A stretch of 39,157 bases of DNA from Candidatus Accumulibacter conexus (GCA_017592775.1 JAGFNJ010000049.1:1-39157); one strand, 5' to 3'; positions 30,135-37,930 are shown, counted from the stretch's first letter. The notes: generated by a model not told the origin, from the sequence alone. Translations and numbers: made by a program.

Positions 30135-32617
30135 TGAGCAAGGCCGACTCCCGTCAATCCGGACCCGCCGGCTGGCGCCGCCGCTGCCTGAGCGCGGCAG
30201 CAGCCCTGTTGCTCGCCGGATGCGCGGCGCAGGAAGCCTACCGCGAAGGGCAGACGCTGCTCGCCGAAGACAAGGTCGACGCCGGCCTGGCGAAAATCCA
30301 GGAAGCGATGCTCCTCGACCCCAGCGCCGTCGAGTATCGCATCGGCTACATCCGCGCCCAGGACCGTCATCTCAATGCGAGCCTGGCACGTGCGGAACGT
30401 GCCTTCGTCGAAGGCCGTTACGACGAGGCCGAAGCAGCCTACCGCCGCGCCCTGGCGCTGCAACCGGGCAATGAGCGTGCGAGCGCCGGGTTGCGCCAGA
30501 TTAATGGCGCCCGCCGGCACGAAGTCCTGTTCCAGGAAGCCGAAGCGGCCTGGGCGAAGAAGGATCCGGAGCTGGCGCTGGCGCGCCTGCGGGCGGTGCT
30601 CGTCGCCTACCCGAAGCACGAGCGCGCCCTCGCCTTGCAGCGCCTGATCGAGGAGAAGTCCGCCAAGGGCGCCAGAGAGTCCACCCTGGCGGCGGCATTC
30701 AGGAAGCCGATCACCATCGAGTTCAGGGACACGCCGCTGAAGACGGTCTTCGAGGTCATCTCGCGGACCTCGGGGCTCAACTTCGTCTTCGACAAGGATC
30801 TGCGCGCCGACCAGAAGACGACCATCTTTCTGCGCAACAGCACGATCGAAGCCGCGATCAACGTCCTCCTGCTCACCAACCAGCTCGAACAGCGGGTCCT
30901 CGACGGCAACTCGATCCTCATCTACCCCGGCACACCGGCAAAGCAGAAGGATTACCAGGCGCTGGTCGTGAAGACCTACTACCTGGCGAATTCGGACGCC
31001 AAGACCGTTGGCACGACGCTGAAGACGATGCTCAAGACGAAGGACATCGTCGTCGACGAAAAACTGAACATGGTGATGATCCGCGACAGTGCCGAAGCCA
31101 TCCGGGTCGCCGACAAGCTGGTGGCCGTGCAGGACGTTCCCGAGCCCGAAGTGATGCTGGAAGTCGAGATCCTCGAAGTGAGTCGCAATCGCCTGCAGAC
31201 TCTCGGAGTGAACTGGCCCGACAGCATGTTCCTGCGCGCGCTGCCCGTCGACACACTGACGCTGAAGGAACTCGGCAACATCAACTCATCGACGACCGGT
31301 GTCACCATGGGACCGATGGTCCTCCGGGCGAACCAGCTCGACGCCGACGTAAACCTGCTGGCCAACCCGCGAATCCGCGCGCGCAACCGGGAAAAGGCGA
31401 AGATCCTGATCGGCGAGCGCGTGCCGAACATCACCTCGACGATCACCGCGACCGGCTTCTCTTCCGAGTCGGTGACGTACATCGACGTCGGCCTCAAGCT
31501 CGATATCGAACCGACGATCTATCTCGACAACGAGGTCGCCCTCAAGGTCACCCTCGAAGTCAGCAACATCCTCGACAAGGAAAACACCAAGAGCGGCACG
31601 GTGGCGTACCGCATCGGCACGCGCACGGCAACCAGCGTACTGCGCCTGAAGGACGGCGAAAACCAGTTGATGGCCGGACTGATCAGCGACGAAGACCGGC
31701 GCACCGCCAGCAAGCTGCCGTTCCTCGGCGAGATCCCGGTCCTCGGCCGGCTCTTCGGCAGCCATAGCGACGAGGGGAAGAAGACCGAGATCGTGCTGTC
31801 GATCACGCCGCGAATCCTGCGCAACATCCAGCGGGTAGAAGCCTACCTGGCCGAGTTCGATGGCGGCACCGAGACCAGCTTCCGCTCGCGGCCGGAGAGC
31901 GGCGGCACTGCCGCGCAGTTGCCGGTCACGCCCGTACCGGGCACCCGTCCGAACAGCCAGGCGGCGCCGGCCGCCGCGCCCGGAGCTGGCGCCGGCGGCT
32001 CGGCAGCCAACCCCTTCGGCTCGGCAGCCAACCCCTTCGGCGCGGCAGCCAACCCCTTCGCCTCGCCAGCGGCCGCCTCGCTGCAGCAGGGAACCACAGC
32101 CGCGCCGCTGGGAAGCCCGGTCACGCAGTCGGCAGACGGTTCCGTGGCACCCGCCGGATCGGTCCTGTCGGGCAACGGGGGCCTGGCCGGCGCTGTGCCC
32201 GGTGGAACGGCGCAACTGCTCTGGCAGGGTCCGACCGCACTGCGGACCGGCGAGACGGCAACGGTACAACTGGTGATGCAGGCCGACCAGCCGGTGGTCA
32301 GCGTGCCATTGGCGGTCGCCTTCGATCCGCGGGCGCTGCAGGTCGCCAACGTCAGCGAAGGCGGTTTCCTGCGCCAGGGTGGTGCAGCGACGACCTTCAA
32401 CTACCGCGTTGATCCCAGTGGCCAGGTATTGCTGACGGCGACGCGATCCGGCGCCGGCGGCGCCAGCGCTCCGGATGTCCTCGCCACCCTGACGTTCCGC
32501 GCGCTGGCGCCGGGCGCTTCGCGCATCGAGCTGATCACCATCGCCCCGGTCGCTGCCGGTGGTGCGTCGATCAACGTCGCACCGCCCGGACCGCATGCCT
32601 TGACCGTCAGCCCCTGA
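30134..32617 (+). CDS. gspD: Lipoprotein secretin with TPR, STN and C-terminal cohesin domain (GspD/PilQ/MshL type)
   Basis: An 827-aa outer-membrane secretin starting at GTG 30134. A lipobox LLLAGC (Cys30) implies lipidation. TPR-like helices follow (about 32-175: AEAAYRRALALQPGNERAS). The STN/N0 domain (about 193-240) has IEFRDTPLKTVFEVISRTSG; N1-type repeats follow to about 350. The secretin core (about 375-580) has VNLLANPRIRARNREKAKIL, V-P-N-I-T-S-T-I-T and SKLPFLGEIPVLGRLFGSHS. A proline/alanine linker with NPFG repeats (about 610-650) leads to a cohesin-like domain (about 690-827: PVVSVPLAVAFDPRALQVAN). The pore would span the outer membrane. TPR plus cohesin on a secretin is unusual compared with classical GspD. 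All domains appear intact. Confidence 0.92.
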   Translation: MSKADSRQSGPAGWRRRCLSAAAALLLAGCAAQEAYREGQTLLAEDKVDAGLAKIQEAMLLDPSAVEYRIGYIRAQDRHLNASLARAERAFVEGRYDEAEAAYRRALALQPGNERASAGLRQINGARRHEVLFQEAEAAWAKKDPELALARLRAVLVAYPKHERALALQRLIEEKSAKGARESTLAAAFRKPITIEFRDTPLKTVFEVISRTSGLNFVFDKDLRADQKTTIFLRNSTIEAAINVLLLTNQLEQRVLDGNSILIYPGTPAKQKDYQALVVKTYYLANSDAKTVGTTLKTMLKTKDIVVDEKLNMVMIRDSAEAIRVADKLVAVQDVPEPEVMLEVEILEVSRNRLQTLGVNWPDSMFLRALPVDTLTLKELGNINSSTTGVTMGPMVLRANQLDADVNLLANPRIRARNREKAKILIGERVPNITSTITATGFSSESVTYIDVGLKLDIEPTIYLDNEVALKVTLEVSNILDKENTKSGTVAYRIGTRTATSVLRLKDGENQLMAGLISDEDRRTASKLPFLGEIPVLGRLFGSHSDEGKKTEIVLSITPRILRNIQRVEAYLAEFDGGTETSFRSRPESGGTAAQLPVTPVPGTRPNSQAAPAAAPGAGAGGSAANPFGSAANPFGAAANPFASPAAASLQQGTTAAPLGSPVTQSADGSVAPAGSVLSGNGGLAGAVPGGTAQLLWQGPTALRTGETATVQLVMQADQPVVSVPLAVAFDPRALQVANVSEGGFLRQGGAATTFNYRVDPSGQVLLTATRSGAGGASAPDVLATLTFRALAPGASRIELITIAPVAAGGASINVAPPGPHALTVSP
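32000..32062 (+). repeat. Three 21-bp tandem repeats in secretin linker
   Basis: Three consecutive 21-bp units (32000-32020, 32021-32041, 32042-32062) differ at only a few bases. Each encodes a seven-residue unit of the form (S/A)AANPFG. They sit in the disordered linker between the secretin core and the cohesin domain. Slippage would alter linker length without breaking the frame. Confidence 0.9.
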
Positions 32618-32620
32618 GCG

Positions 32621-33154
32621 ATGAAACCGCAGCCCACATCGTCCCTGCGCGTGTCGATGACCCGTTGCCGTCACCCGGGCGAACGCCGGCGGCAGGGTTT
32701 TTCCCTGATCGAGCTGATGATCACCCTTGCCGTGGTCGCCGTACTCGCCACAGTCGTCATTCCGGTTGCGCAGACAGCGATCCAGCGCAGCAAGGAGCAG
32801 GATCTGCGGCTGGCCTTGCGCGAGCTGCGCCATGCCATCGACCTCTACAAGAAGGCCCACGACGAAGGGCGGATCAGGAGAGTGGCAGGGGAAACCGGCT
32901 ACCCGAAGACCCTCGCCATCCTCGTCGCGGGGGAGGAGGATGTACGCGACCCCAAGCACCGCAAGATCTACTTCCTGCGCCGCATCCCGCGCGACCCGAT
33001 GCATCCGGATACCAGCGTGCCGGCAGCCGACACCTGGGCCAGGAGAGCCTACGCCAGCGAACCCGACAACCCGCAGGAAGGCGACGACGTCTACGACGTC
33101 CATTCGAGATCCGCCGGCATTGGTCTCAACGGCGTCCCCTACCGCCAATGGTGA
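32621..33154 (+). CDS. Prepilin-like protein, GspG type (second)
   Basis: A 177-aa prepilin. A 26-residue basic leader ends in QG-FSLIELMITLAVVAVLA, with Gly26/Phe27 as cleavage site and Glu at +5. The globular part has A-I-Q-R-S-K-E-Q-D-L-R-L-A-L, then IDLYKKAHDEGRIRR, then G-Y-P-K-T-L-A-I-L-V and IYFLRRIPRDPMHPDTS. This differs from the GspG at 24117 but keeps the short-loop layout of pseudopilins. It probably forms part of the pilus or pseudopilus. Its stop overlaps the next start by 7 bp. Whether it is a major or minor subunit cannot be read from sequence. Confidence 0.85.
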   Translation: MKPQPTSSLRVSMTRCRHPGERRRQGFSLIELMITLAVVAVLATVVIPVAQTAIQRSKEQDLRLALRELRHAIDLYKKAHDEGRIRRVAGETGYPKTLAILVAGEEDVRDPKHRKIYFLRRIPRDPMHPDTSVPAADTWARRAYASEPDNPQEGDDVYDVHSRSAGIGLNGVPYRQW

Positions 33155-33588
33155 ACCACGGCAAACCGCGGCGACCCTGCGATCCCACCGGCCGCTCCGG
33201 CAACCGGGCCGAGCCGGTCGGCAAGGGATTCACGCTGATCGAACTGCTCGTCGTGCTGTCGATCATCGCCCTGCTGTTGACGATTGCCGTTCCGCGCTAC
33301 TTCCACAGCATCGAGACTTCAAAGGAAGCGGTTCTCGGCGAGAACCTGCGCATCGTTCGCGAGACGATCGACCGGTTCTACGGCGACAAGGGACGTTACC
33401 CGGAGAACCTCGAGGAACTGGTCGGCGAGAGGTACCTGCGGGCACTGCCGCATGACCCGGTCACGGGCAGCACGAGCACCTGGACGATCATACCGCCGGA
33501 GGCACCGGACGCGCAGGGAAAGGTCTACGACATCAGGAGCGGCGCCGCCGGTACGACCAGGGACGGCAAGCCCTTTGCGGACCTCTGA
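33148..33588 (+). CDS. Prepilin-like protein, GspG type (third)
   Basis: A 146-aa prepilin starting at ATG 33148 (MVNHGKPRRPC); the open frame upstream is shadow. The leader ends KG-FTLIELLVVLSIIALLL, Gly27/Phe28, with Glu at +5. The globular part has YFHSIETSKEAVLGENLRIV, then FYGDKGRYPENLEELVGERY, then ALPHDPVTGSTSTWTIIPP and VYDIRSGAAGTT, the same layout as the preceding prepilin. Short adjacent paralogues suggest a series of minor pseudopilins made by duplication. It overlaps the upstream gene and is followed after 2 bp by the next. Confidence 0.88.
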   Translation: MVNHGKPRRPCDPTGRSGNRAEPVGKGFTLIELLVVLSIIALLLTIAVPRYFHSIETSKEAVLGENLRIVRETIDRFYGDKGRYPENLEELVGERYLRALPHDPVTGSTSTWTIIPPEAPDAQGKVYDIRSGAAGTTRDGKPFADL

Positions 33589-33590
33589 CG

Positions 33591-34268
33591 ATGCCGCGCA
33601 CCCACCGCTGCCCGCGACACCGGCACCGCCAGCAGTGCGGCTTCACCTACCTGGCACTGCTGATCCTCGTCGCCACCCTCGCCTTGGCGACGAGCGCGAC
33701 GCTGACCCTGGGCAGCATCGCCCAGCGTCGTGAGGCCGAGCAGCGACTGCTCGAGGTGGGCGCCGCCTATCGCCAGGCGATCGCCAGCTACCTGAACAGC
33801 AGCCCGGGCGGTCGGCGCAGCTATCCCCCTGCCCTCGCCGACCTGCTCAAGGACCCGCGCTACCCGGGCATCCGCCGACACCTGCGCCAGCTCTATCCCG
33901 ACCCGATCACCGGCAAGACCGAGTGGGGCCTGATTGCCGCGCCGGGCGGCGGCATCATGGGCGTGCACAGCCTCTCCGACGCACGCGCCATCAAGATCGC
34001 CGAATTCGACCCCGAGAACCAGTTGTTCGAAGGCAAGGAGCGATACTCCGAGTGGGTCTTTGCCGTCCTGCCGGCGGCACCGGCGAGAGGCATCGGACCG
34101 GCAGGCGTGGCGCAGGGCAGCAACACCGTTCCGCCAGCACCCGGACTGGCGGCACCAGCGGGAGCGGCAGCACCACCGGGACCGGCAGCGCTGTTTCCTG
34201 CGCAGACGCCGGCGCCGGCGCCCGCCCAGGGCCCGACGCCGCAGTCGTGGCCCATCGTCCCGCGGTAG
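33591..34268 (+). CDS. Prepilin-like protein without Glu5, Pro/Ala-rich tail
   Basis: A 225-aa protein. The leader is short and basic (17 residues, His/Arg-rich) and ends CG-FTYLALLILVATLALATS, a cleavage site at Gly17/Phe18. Residue +5 of the mature helix is alanine, where pilins normally have glutamate. Loss of Glu5 is typical of GspK-like minor pseudopilins, which cap the pseudopilus tip. The globular part contains YRQAIASYLNSSPGGRRSYP, then LADLLKDPRYPGIRRHLRQL, then P-I-T-G-K-T-E-W-G-L. The last ~60 residues are Pro/Ala-rich (APAPAQGPTP) and probably disordered. GspK is usually longer, so the assignment is by this one feature. Confidence 0.75.
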   Translation: MPRTHRCPRHRHRQQCGFTYLALLILVATLALATSATLTLGSIAQRREAEQRLLEVGAAYRQAIASYLNSSPGGRRSYPPALADLLKDPRYPGIRRHLRQLYPDPITGKTEWGLIAAPGGGIMGVHSLSDARAIKIAEFDPENQLFEGKERYSEWVFAVLPAAPARGIGPAGVAQGSNTVPPAPGLAAPAGAAAPPGPAALFPAQTPAPAPAQGPTPQSWPIVPR

Positions 34269-34286
34269 CTAGCACGGACCGCCGGC

Positions 34287-34991
34287 GTGGCCGCTTGCGC
34301 GAAAAGGACCGGCCGGATCGGGCGTTTGGCAATCAACGCACGGTCTCACCGTGGTTCGCCCGTGATCTCCCGGCTCGTTTCGCCCGTGATCTCGTGCCTG
34401 GCGGGAATCGGCTTGGCGCTGCCCGCACTTGCCGGAGGGCCATGCGCCGACCCGACGATCATCTCGCCGCCAGCGCGATCGACCCAGTCGTCCGTACGAC
34501 CGACGATTGCCTGGCGGCCGGCAGCTGCTGCGTCGAGCTATCGCCTCCAGCTCGTCAGTCGCGAGCCGGAAGGCCAGACCTTCGTCACCATCGACACCGT
34601 CGTCAGCGACACCCGCTTCGTTCCGCCGCAGGCGCTCGGCCACGGTTTCTCGCTGGTCACGCTGCGTGTGACCAGCCAGTGCCCGGAGCGCACGGCAGCG
34701 GCACCGGCGTCGAGCCGCGAGCATCGTTTCCTGATCGATGCCCGCCCTGCCTGCGCGATCGATGGGCTGCTGCTGGAATCAGTCGAAAGGCGCATCCGCT
34801 GGGCAGCGACGAGCGCCGCCGAGCGCTACGAAGTTTTCGCCTACGACCCGACCGACGGCAGGCTGCTGTTCAGGCAGGAAACCAGATCCACCGCCCTCGC
34901 CGCGCCCATGACTGGCGCAGGCCCGGTGATCATCGCCGTTCGCGCCCACTGCGGCGATGTCGTCGGCCACCCGGCGTACCTGGCCTATTGA
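34287..34991 (+). CDS. Exported protein, fibronectin-III-like
   Basis: A 234-aa ORF starting at GTG 34287; a later GTG (34362) or ATG could be the true start because the first 25 residues look poor. A signal-like segment (VSPVISCLAGIGLALPALAGG) is followed by a mature part with beta-sandwich features: RPTIAWRPAAAASSYRLQLV, then FVTIDTVVSDTRFVPP, then L-L-L-E-S-V-E-R-R-I-R-W-A-A and AERYEVFAYDPTDGRLLF. Two Fn3-like modules are plausible. It is last in the secretion operon, 18 bp after a prepilin, so it may be a substrate or an accessory adhesin. It is convergent with the haloperoxidase, overlapping it by 7 bp. Confidence 0.65.
   Translation: MAACAKRTGRIGRLAINARSHRGSPVISRLVSPVISCLAGIGLALPALAGGPCADPTIISPPARSTQSSVRPTIAWRPAAAASSYRLQLVSREPEGQTFVTIDTVVSDTRFVPPQALGHGFSLVTLRVTSQCPERTAAAPASSREHRFLIDARPACAIDGLLLESVERRIRWAATSAAERYEVFAYDPTDGRLLFRQETRSTALAAPMTGAGPVIIAVRAHCGDVVGHPAYLAY
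34354..34392 (+). repeat. 15-bp direct repeat inside the signal region of the Fn3-like gene
   Basis: TTCGCCCGTGATCTC occurs at 34354-34368 and again at 34378-34392, a 24-bp (8-codon) period. It repeats S-P-V-I-S in the encoded signal region and supplies two candidate GTG starts. This makes the start of the Fn3-like gene ambiguous. Confidence 0.85.
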
Positions 34992-36433
34992 TCGGCGGGC
35001 CGCGACTGCTCGACGCCTGCGCGGGCGCGGTCACCGCCGAGGCTGCGCTCGATCACTCGTCGGCCGACCGCCCGGCCCAGTCGCAGCCCCTCGGTGTTGT
35101 CACTGCGAAAGTGGATCCCGCCGTAGAGGCGTGACATGGCCGCTTCCTCTGCCCACTCCTGCAGCTCGGCGGCACGTTCCGGAAAGAACGCCGCGAGCAC
35201 TTCAGCAGCGGCGCCCGACGCCGCCGCATGACCGGAGACATAACCCGGAAAGGGCGGCGTCAGCAGGTACGGCAGGAAGTCCGGATCCAGCTTCTCGCGA
35301 ATCACGTTGACCGGCCGCACGGTCCAATGATCGAATTTGGCCCGGCAGCAGGCGACGAGCGCATCGGACATCGCCACGTTGAGCGCCGCCAGGACACGCG
35401 CGGCCTCCGCCGTGCCCGATCCGCTGCCGGCCACCAGTTCCATGGCCTTGCGATTCCAGAGCCCGGGCGGGGTCACCGACCCCCGGTCCAGGTTCCAGTG
35501 ATCAGCGATCCGCTTCTGCTCGGCGGTGAGGGCGCGCGACACCCGCAGCACTTCCTGCGCCTCGATCCAGTAGGGCGCGCTGCCGAATGGCACGGGCGCC
35601 GGTGGCGCGATCTCCCGACCATCATCGAGCACCCAGGTCCGCCAGTTCCCCGCCAGTGGCTCGCTCGGGTTGTACAGGTTGAGCGGCGGCGCGGCACGCC
35701 AGACGGGCGGTCCGGCTGCTGGACGATCTGCCGGATTCCAGGTCGCATCGCCACCATCGTCGAGCGCGCGCTCGATCGCCTCGATCGCGGCTCGGTGCCC
35801 CACCGCAGCCGCGAAGGCGAGCGTTTCCGGCGAGACCCGCGCCCGGGCAGCGACCGCCAGTATCGCCCCGATGCCGATCGCCTCGATCCGTCCGGGCGAC
35901 TCTCGCGGGTAGAAATGCGCCAGCACCGCGGAAGCTGCCGCATGCACCGCCACCGCCTGCGTTGCGTCCACCTTGCTCGTCATCGCCAGTTGGGCGATGG
36001 CGTCATTCGCCGCCGCATGCAGGTGGGCGAGGACGCGCGCCGCGCGCAGCGGGTTCTGCTGGTACTTGACGATCAATTCGAGCGCGAGGCTGTTCCAGGG
36101 GAGCGTCGCCGGGCCGCTCGCCCACTTCTGCGCCATCGCCTGGCCGGAAAACCCCTGCGGCAGCGAGGCACCATCCGCCATCGACGGCAGCCGCGACGGT
36201 GAAAGCAGCGGCGACGGCGCCGCCGGTACACTCGCCAGCGGCTTCTGCTCGCCGCCATTGGGTCGCTCCGGCAGCCACCTGGCGCAGTGGTTGGCATCGG
36301 GTGTCGACACTGCGAAAACCCGCGTTGGCGGCACCTCGGCCGCCACCCCGCCGACGCACACGAGCAGGCACAGGCCAGCCGCCACCGCGCCAACGAGTCG
36401 AAGGGGTCTGGGGGCAGACCACCAACGATCCAT
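34985..36433 (-). CDS. Vanadium-dependent haloperoxidase / PAP2-superfamily exported enzyme
   Basis: A 482-aa protein starting at ATG 36433 (MDRWWSAPRPLRLVGA). The N-terminus is an export signal (AVAAGLCLLVCVGGVAA). The helical body resembles bacterial vanadium haloperoxidase homologues: AKFDHWTVRPVNVIREKLD (the W-RPV-AIR box), then TPPFPGYVSGHAAASGAAAE containing the SGH element, then SRLYGGIHFRSDNTEGLRLG containing the second His. These match the PAP2 phosphatase/VHPO active site (RPV/SGH/R-x5-H). Such enzymes use vanadate and H2O2 to oxidise halides, or hydrolyse phosphate esters. Acting outside the cytoplasm, it may be a substrate of the adjacent secretion operon. Longer frames upstream (to 36658) lack support. 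Confidence 0.85.
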   Translation of the reverse strand: MDRWWSAPRPLRLVGAVAAGLCLLVCVGGVAAEVPPTRVFAVSTPDANHCARWLPERPNGGEQKPLASVPAAPSPLLSPSRLPSMADGASLPQGFSGQAMAQKWASGPATLPWNSLALELIVKYQQNPLRAARVLAHLHAAANDAIAQLAMTSKVDATQAVAVHAAASAVLAHFYPRESPGRIEAIGIGAILAVAARARVSPETLAFAAAVGHRAAIEAIERALDDGGDATWNPADRPAAGPPVWRAAPPLNLYNPSEPLAGNWRTWVLDDGREIAPPAPVPFGSAPYWIEAQEVLRVSRALTAEQKRIADHWNLDRGSVTPPGLWNRKAMELVAGSGSGTAEAARVLAALNVAMSDALVACCRAKFDHWTVRPVNVIREKLDPDFLPYLLTPPFPGYVSGHAAASGAAAEVLAAFFPERAAELQEWAEEAAMSRLYGGIHFRSDNTEGLRLGRAVGRRVIERSLGGDRARAGVEQSRPADQ

Positions 36434-36862
36434 ACGACCGCACCCCAATCGCCCTTGCTGCTGGATTGCCGGTATGGTTTCCAGGAGCGGGCGTCCGTAG
36501 TCGAAATCGACTCCAGGTTTCACGCCGGCTCCAGGAGTGAAATCAGGCGCACGGATTCCAGTTCGGTCCGCGGCTTCCGGAGCAGCGCACGCCGGGCGCT
36601 TTCGATCACTCGAGCCAGTCGAATCTTCTTTGTCCTGTTCGGCATGGTCGAACTTCACGCAAGAACGCGAGTATCGGCTTCATTTCCTGCGATTTTCTGT
36701 TGCTTCCTCCCTTATTGTGCCGGACATGGCGGCAATGTCTCTCTTGAGGTGTTGTGGTGCCAGGCTTGCCCGATTCACTTGCGATTCCCTGCGATCACCT
36801 CGCGATCGGCGTCGAGCGGTCGTAGAGCGTTTCGGGCGCAATGTCAATGTTCCCGGGCCATA
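36434..36862. other. Intergenic region upstream of haloperoxidase, no gene seen
   Basis: These 429 bp lie between the haloperoxidase start and the DUF4160 remnant. ORFs here are Arg/Cys-rich or overlap opposite frames and look non-functional. The haloperoxidase promoter must be here. AT content rises around 36690-36780, as expected of a non-coding stretch in this GC-rich genome. Confidence 0.45.
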
Positions 36863-37047
36863 CTTGTGGATCTCGATCCACGCCTGAACCAGTTTGAGCT
36901 GCTTCGGCGGAAAGTCGCCATCACGTCGATGGCGACTCAAGCGTTCCTGCCCTGATATCGAACGTGGATATGTGGCAGATGGTGTCGCTCATTGTCCCTG
37001 TAGAACATGAGCACCACAATCCCGTAGAACATGCTGATCGTTGGCAC
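36863..37047 (-). pseudogene. Degraded DUF4160-family gene
   Basis: From GTG 37047 the minus strand reads VPTISMFYGIVVLMFYRDN, then ERHHLPHIHVRYQGRNA, then TGA (36937-36939). In the +1 frame it resumes as DGDFPPKQLKLVQAWIEIHK. Intact DUF4160 proteins have the order PTISMFYGIxVxMYF-DN, HLPHIHVKYQ, then a DFPPKQLKLVQAWIEIHKEEL segment, so one in-frame stop, a short deletion and a frameshift have broken it. The end (EELLADW-like) is lost. DUF4160 proteins usually pair with DUF2442 proteins as candidate toxin-antitoxin modules; no DUF2442 is seen. Confidence 0.8.
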
Positions 37048-37303
37048 GAATCGCTCAGAAGGGGGATGAAGACGTGCCTCTATCGTGCCATCGGTCATCA
37101 ATCGAGGCAAGAGAAAGAGAGAAAGGTGATCCCGGATTACCTCCGTTGTCCTCTCGGCGCGGGCACGTGAGACTCGAGCCCGGCATTACCCCGGACCCTG
37201 CCGTCCGCGCCGTCCGGGAGCCGGCCGATGGGTAACCCCGGGAGTGTGGACGTCCAACTCGAGGCGCCAGACCATGCGGCGTCCATTTCCGTAGGTCGCG
37301 GCC

Positions 37304-37642
37304 ATGACAGGCACGATGCAGTCGACGGCAGTCATCGAGCGTGAGGGGGGCGAGTACCTTTACATCTGCCCGGAACTGGACATCGCCAGTCAAGGGGCCA
37401 CAGTCGAAAAGGCACGCGACAATCTGCAGTAGGCGATCGCGCCCCTCTTCGAGACGGCCGATCCCTCCGAGATCGCCATCCGCCCCGACGAGGCGTTCGT
37501 CACCCGGATTGAGATCGCGGTCGGTTGGTTCCGAGTTCTTTCGGCAAGGGAGTTGTATCGGCTGCCCGGCGACCACGCCTTCGAAGTGGTCGGGCAGCGG
37601 CAGACCGAGGGCTGCTTGCTGCTGGCCAGAGCTTGGGGTTGA
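37304..37642 (+). pseudogene. hicB-hicA remnant: amber-interrupted antitoxin fused to truncated toxin
   Basis: From ATG 37304 the frame reads M-T-G-T-M-Q-S, then TAVIEREGGEYLYICPELDI, ASQGATVEKARDNLQ, then TAG at 37430-37432. It continues in the same frame as AIAPLFETADPSEIAI and FVTRIEIAVG. This is a HicB-like antitoxin in which a glutamate or glutamine codon became amber. Without a stop after E-I-A-V-G the frame runs into WFRVLSARELYRLPGDHAFE, the start of a HicA toxin, and ends at TGA 37640-37642 before HicA's catalytic histidine region. Both proteins are therefore inactive, barring readthrough. Confidence 0.85.
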
Positions 37643-37746
37643 CGGAACACGAAATTCGTTGAACAACGTGGCGCCGGCTCGTGCATGCGCATCGGTCCAG
37701 ACTGACGCAGGACGGGCTGCCATCGCCCGTCGTGGAACGACTCGTC

Positions 37747-37790
37747 CCATGGGCCATCCGCCCTGGTCCGACCCGGCGAATGGCCCATGG
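37747..37790. repeat. Perfect 11-bp inverted repeat
   Basis: CCATGGGCCAT (37747-37757) and ATGGCCCATGG (37780-37790) are perfect inverted copies separated by 22 bp. They lie in non-coding DNA between the hicBA remnant and the promoter of the coiled-coil gene. They could be an operator, a small hairpin, or traces of a mobile element end. Confidence 0.8.
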
Positions 37791-37848
37791 CACAGAGTGG
37801 GGCGGGACTCGGACAACTTTTCAAGGGCCACCGCGGCGAAATTCGAGA

Positions 37849-37878
37849 TTGACACCCCTTGATGGAGGCTCATACACT
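37849..37878 (+). promoter_or_regulatory. Sigma-70 promoter for the coiled-coil gene
   Basis: TTGACA (37849-37854), an 18-bp spacer and TACACT (37873-37878) make a good promoter. Transcription would start about 37885. The gene start at 37931 follows an AAGGAGG ribosome binding site. The palindrome CTCATGAG lies at 37877-37884, over the predicted start site. Confidence 0.65.
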
Positions 37879-37930
37879 CATGAGGGTGCCGTTGGATTTC
37901 CTATCCCTTCCCTTGCAAGGAGGCTTGACC

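Noticed and set aside
31286-33148. 620-aa minus-strand ORF opposite the secretin and prepilins
   Set aside because: It is a high-GC shadow of real plus-strand genes with intact domains; its translation is low-complexity Asp/Gly/Arg with no motif.
37055-37873. 272-aa minus-strand ORF over the hicBA remnant
   Set aside because: It runs against the clear HicB and HicA similarity on the plus strand and has no motif.
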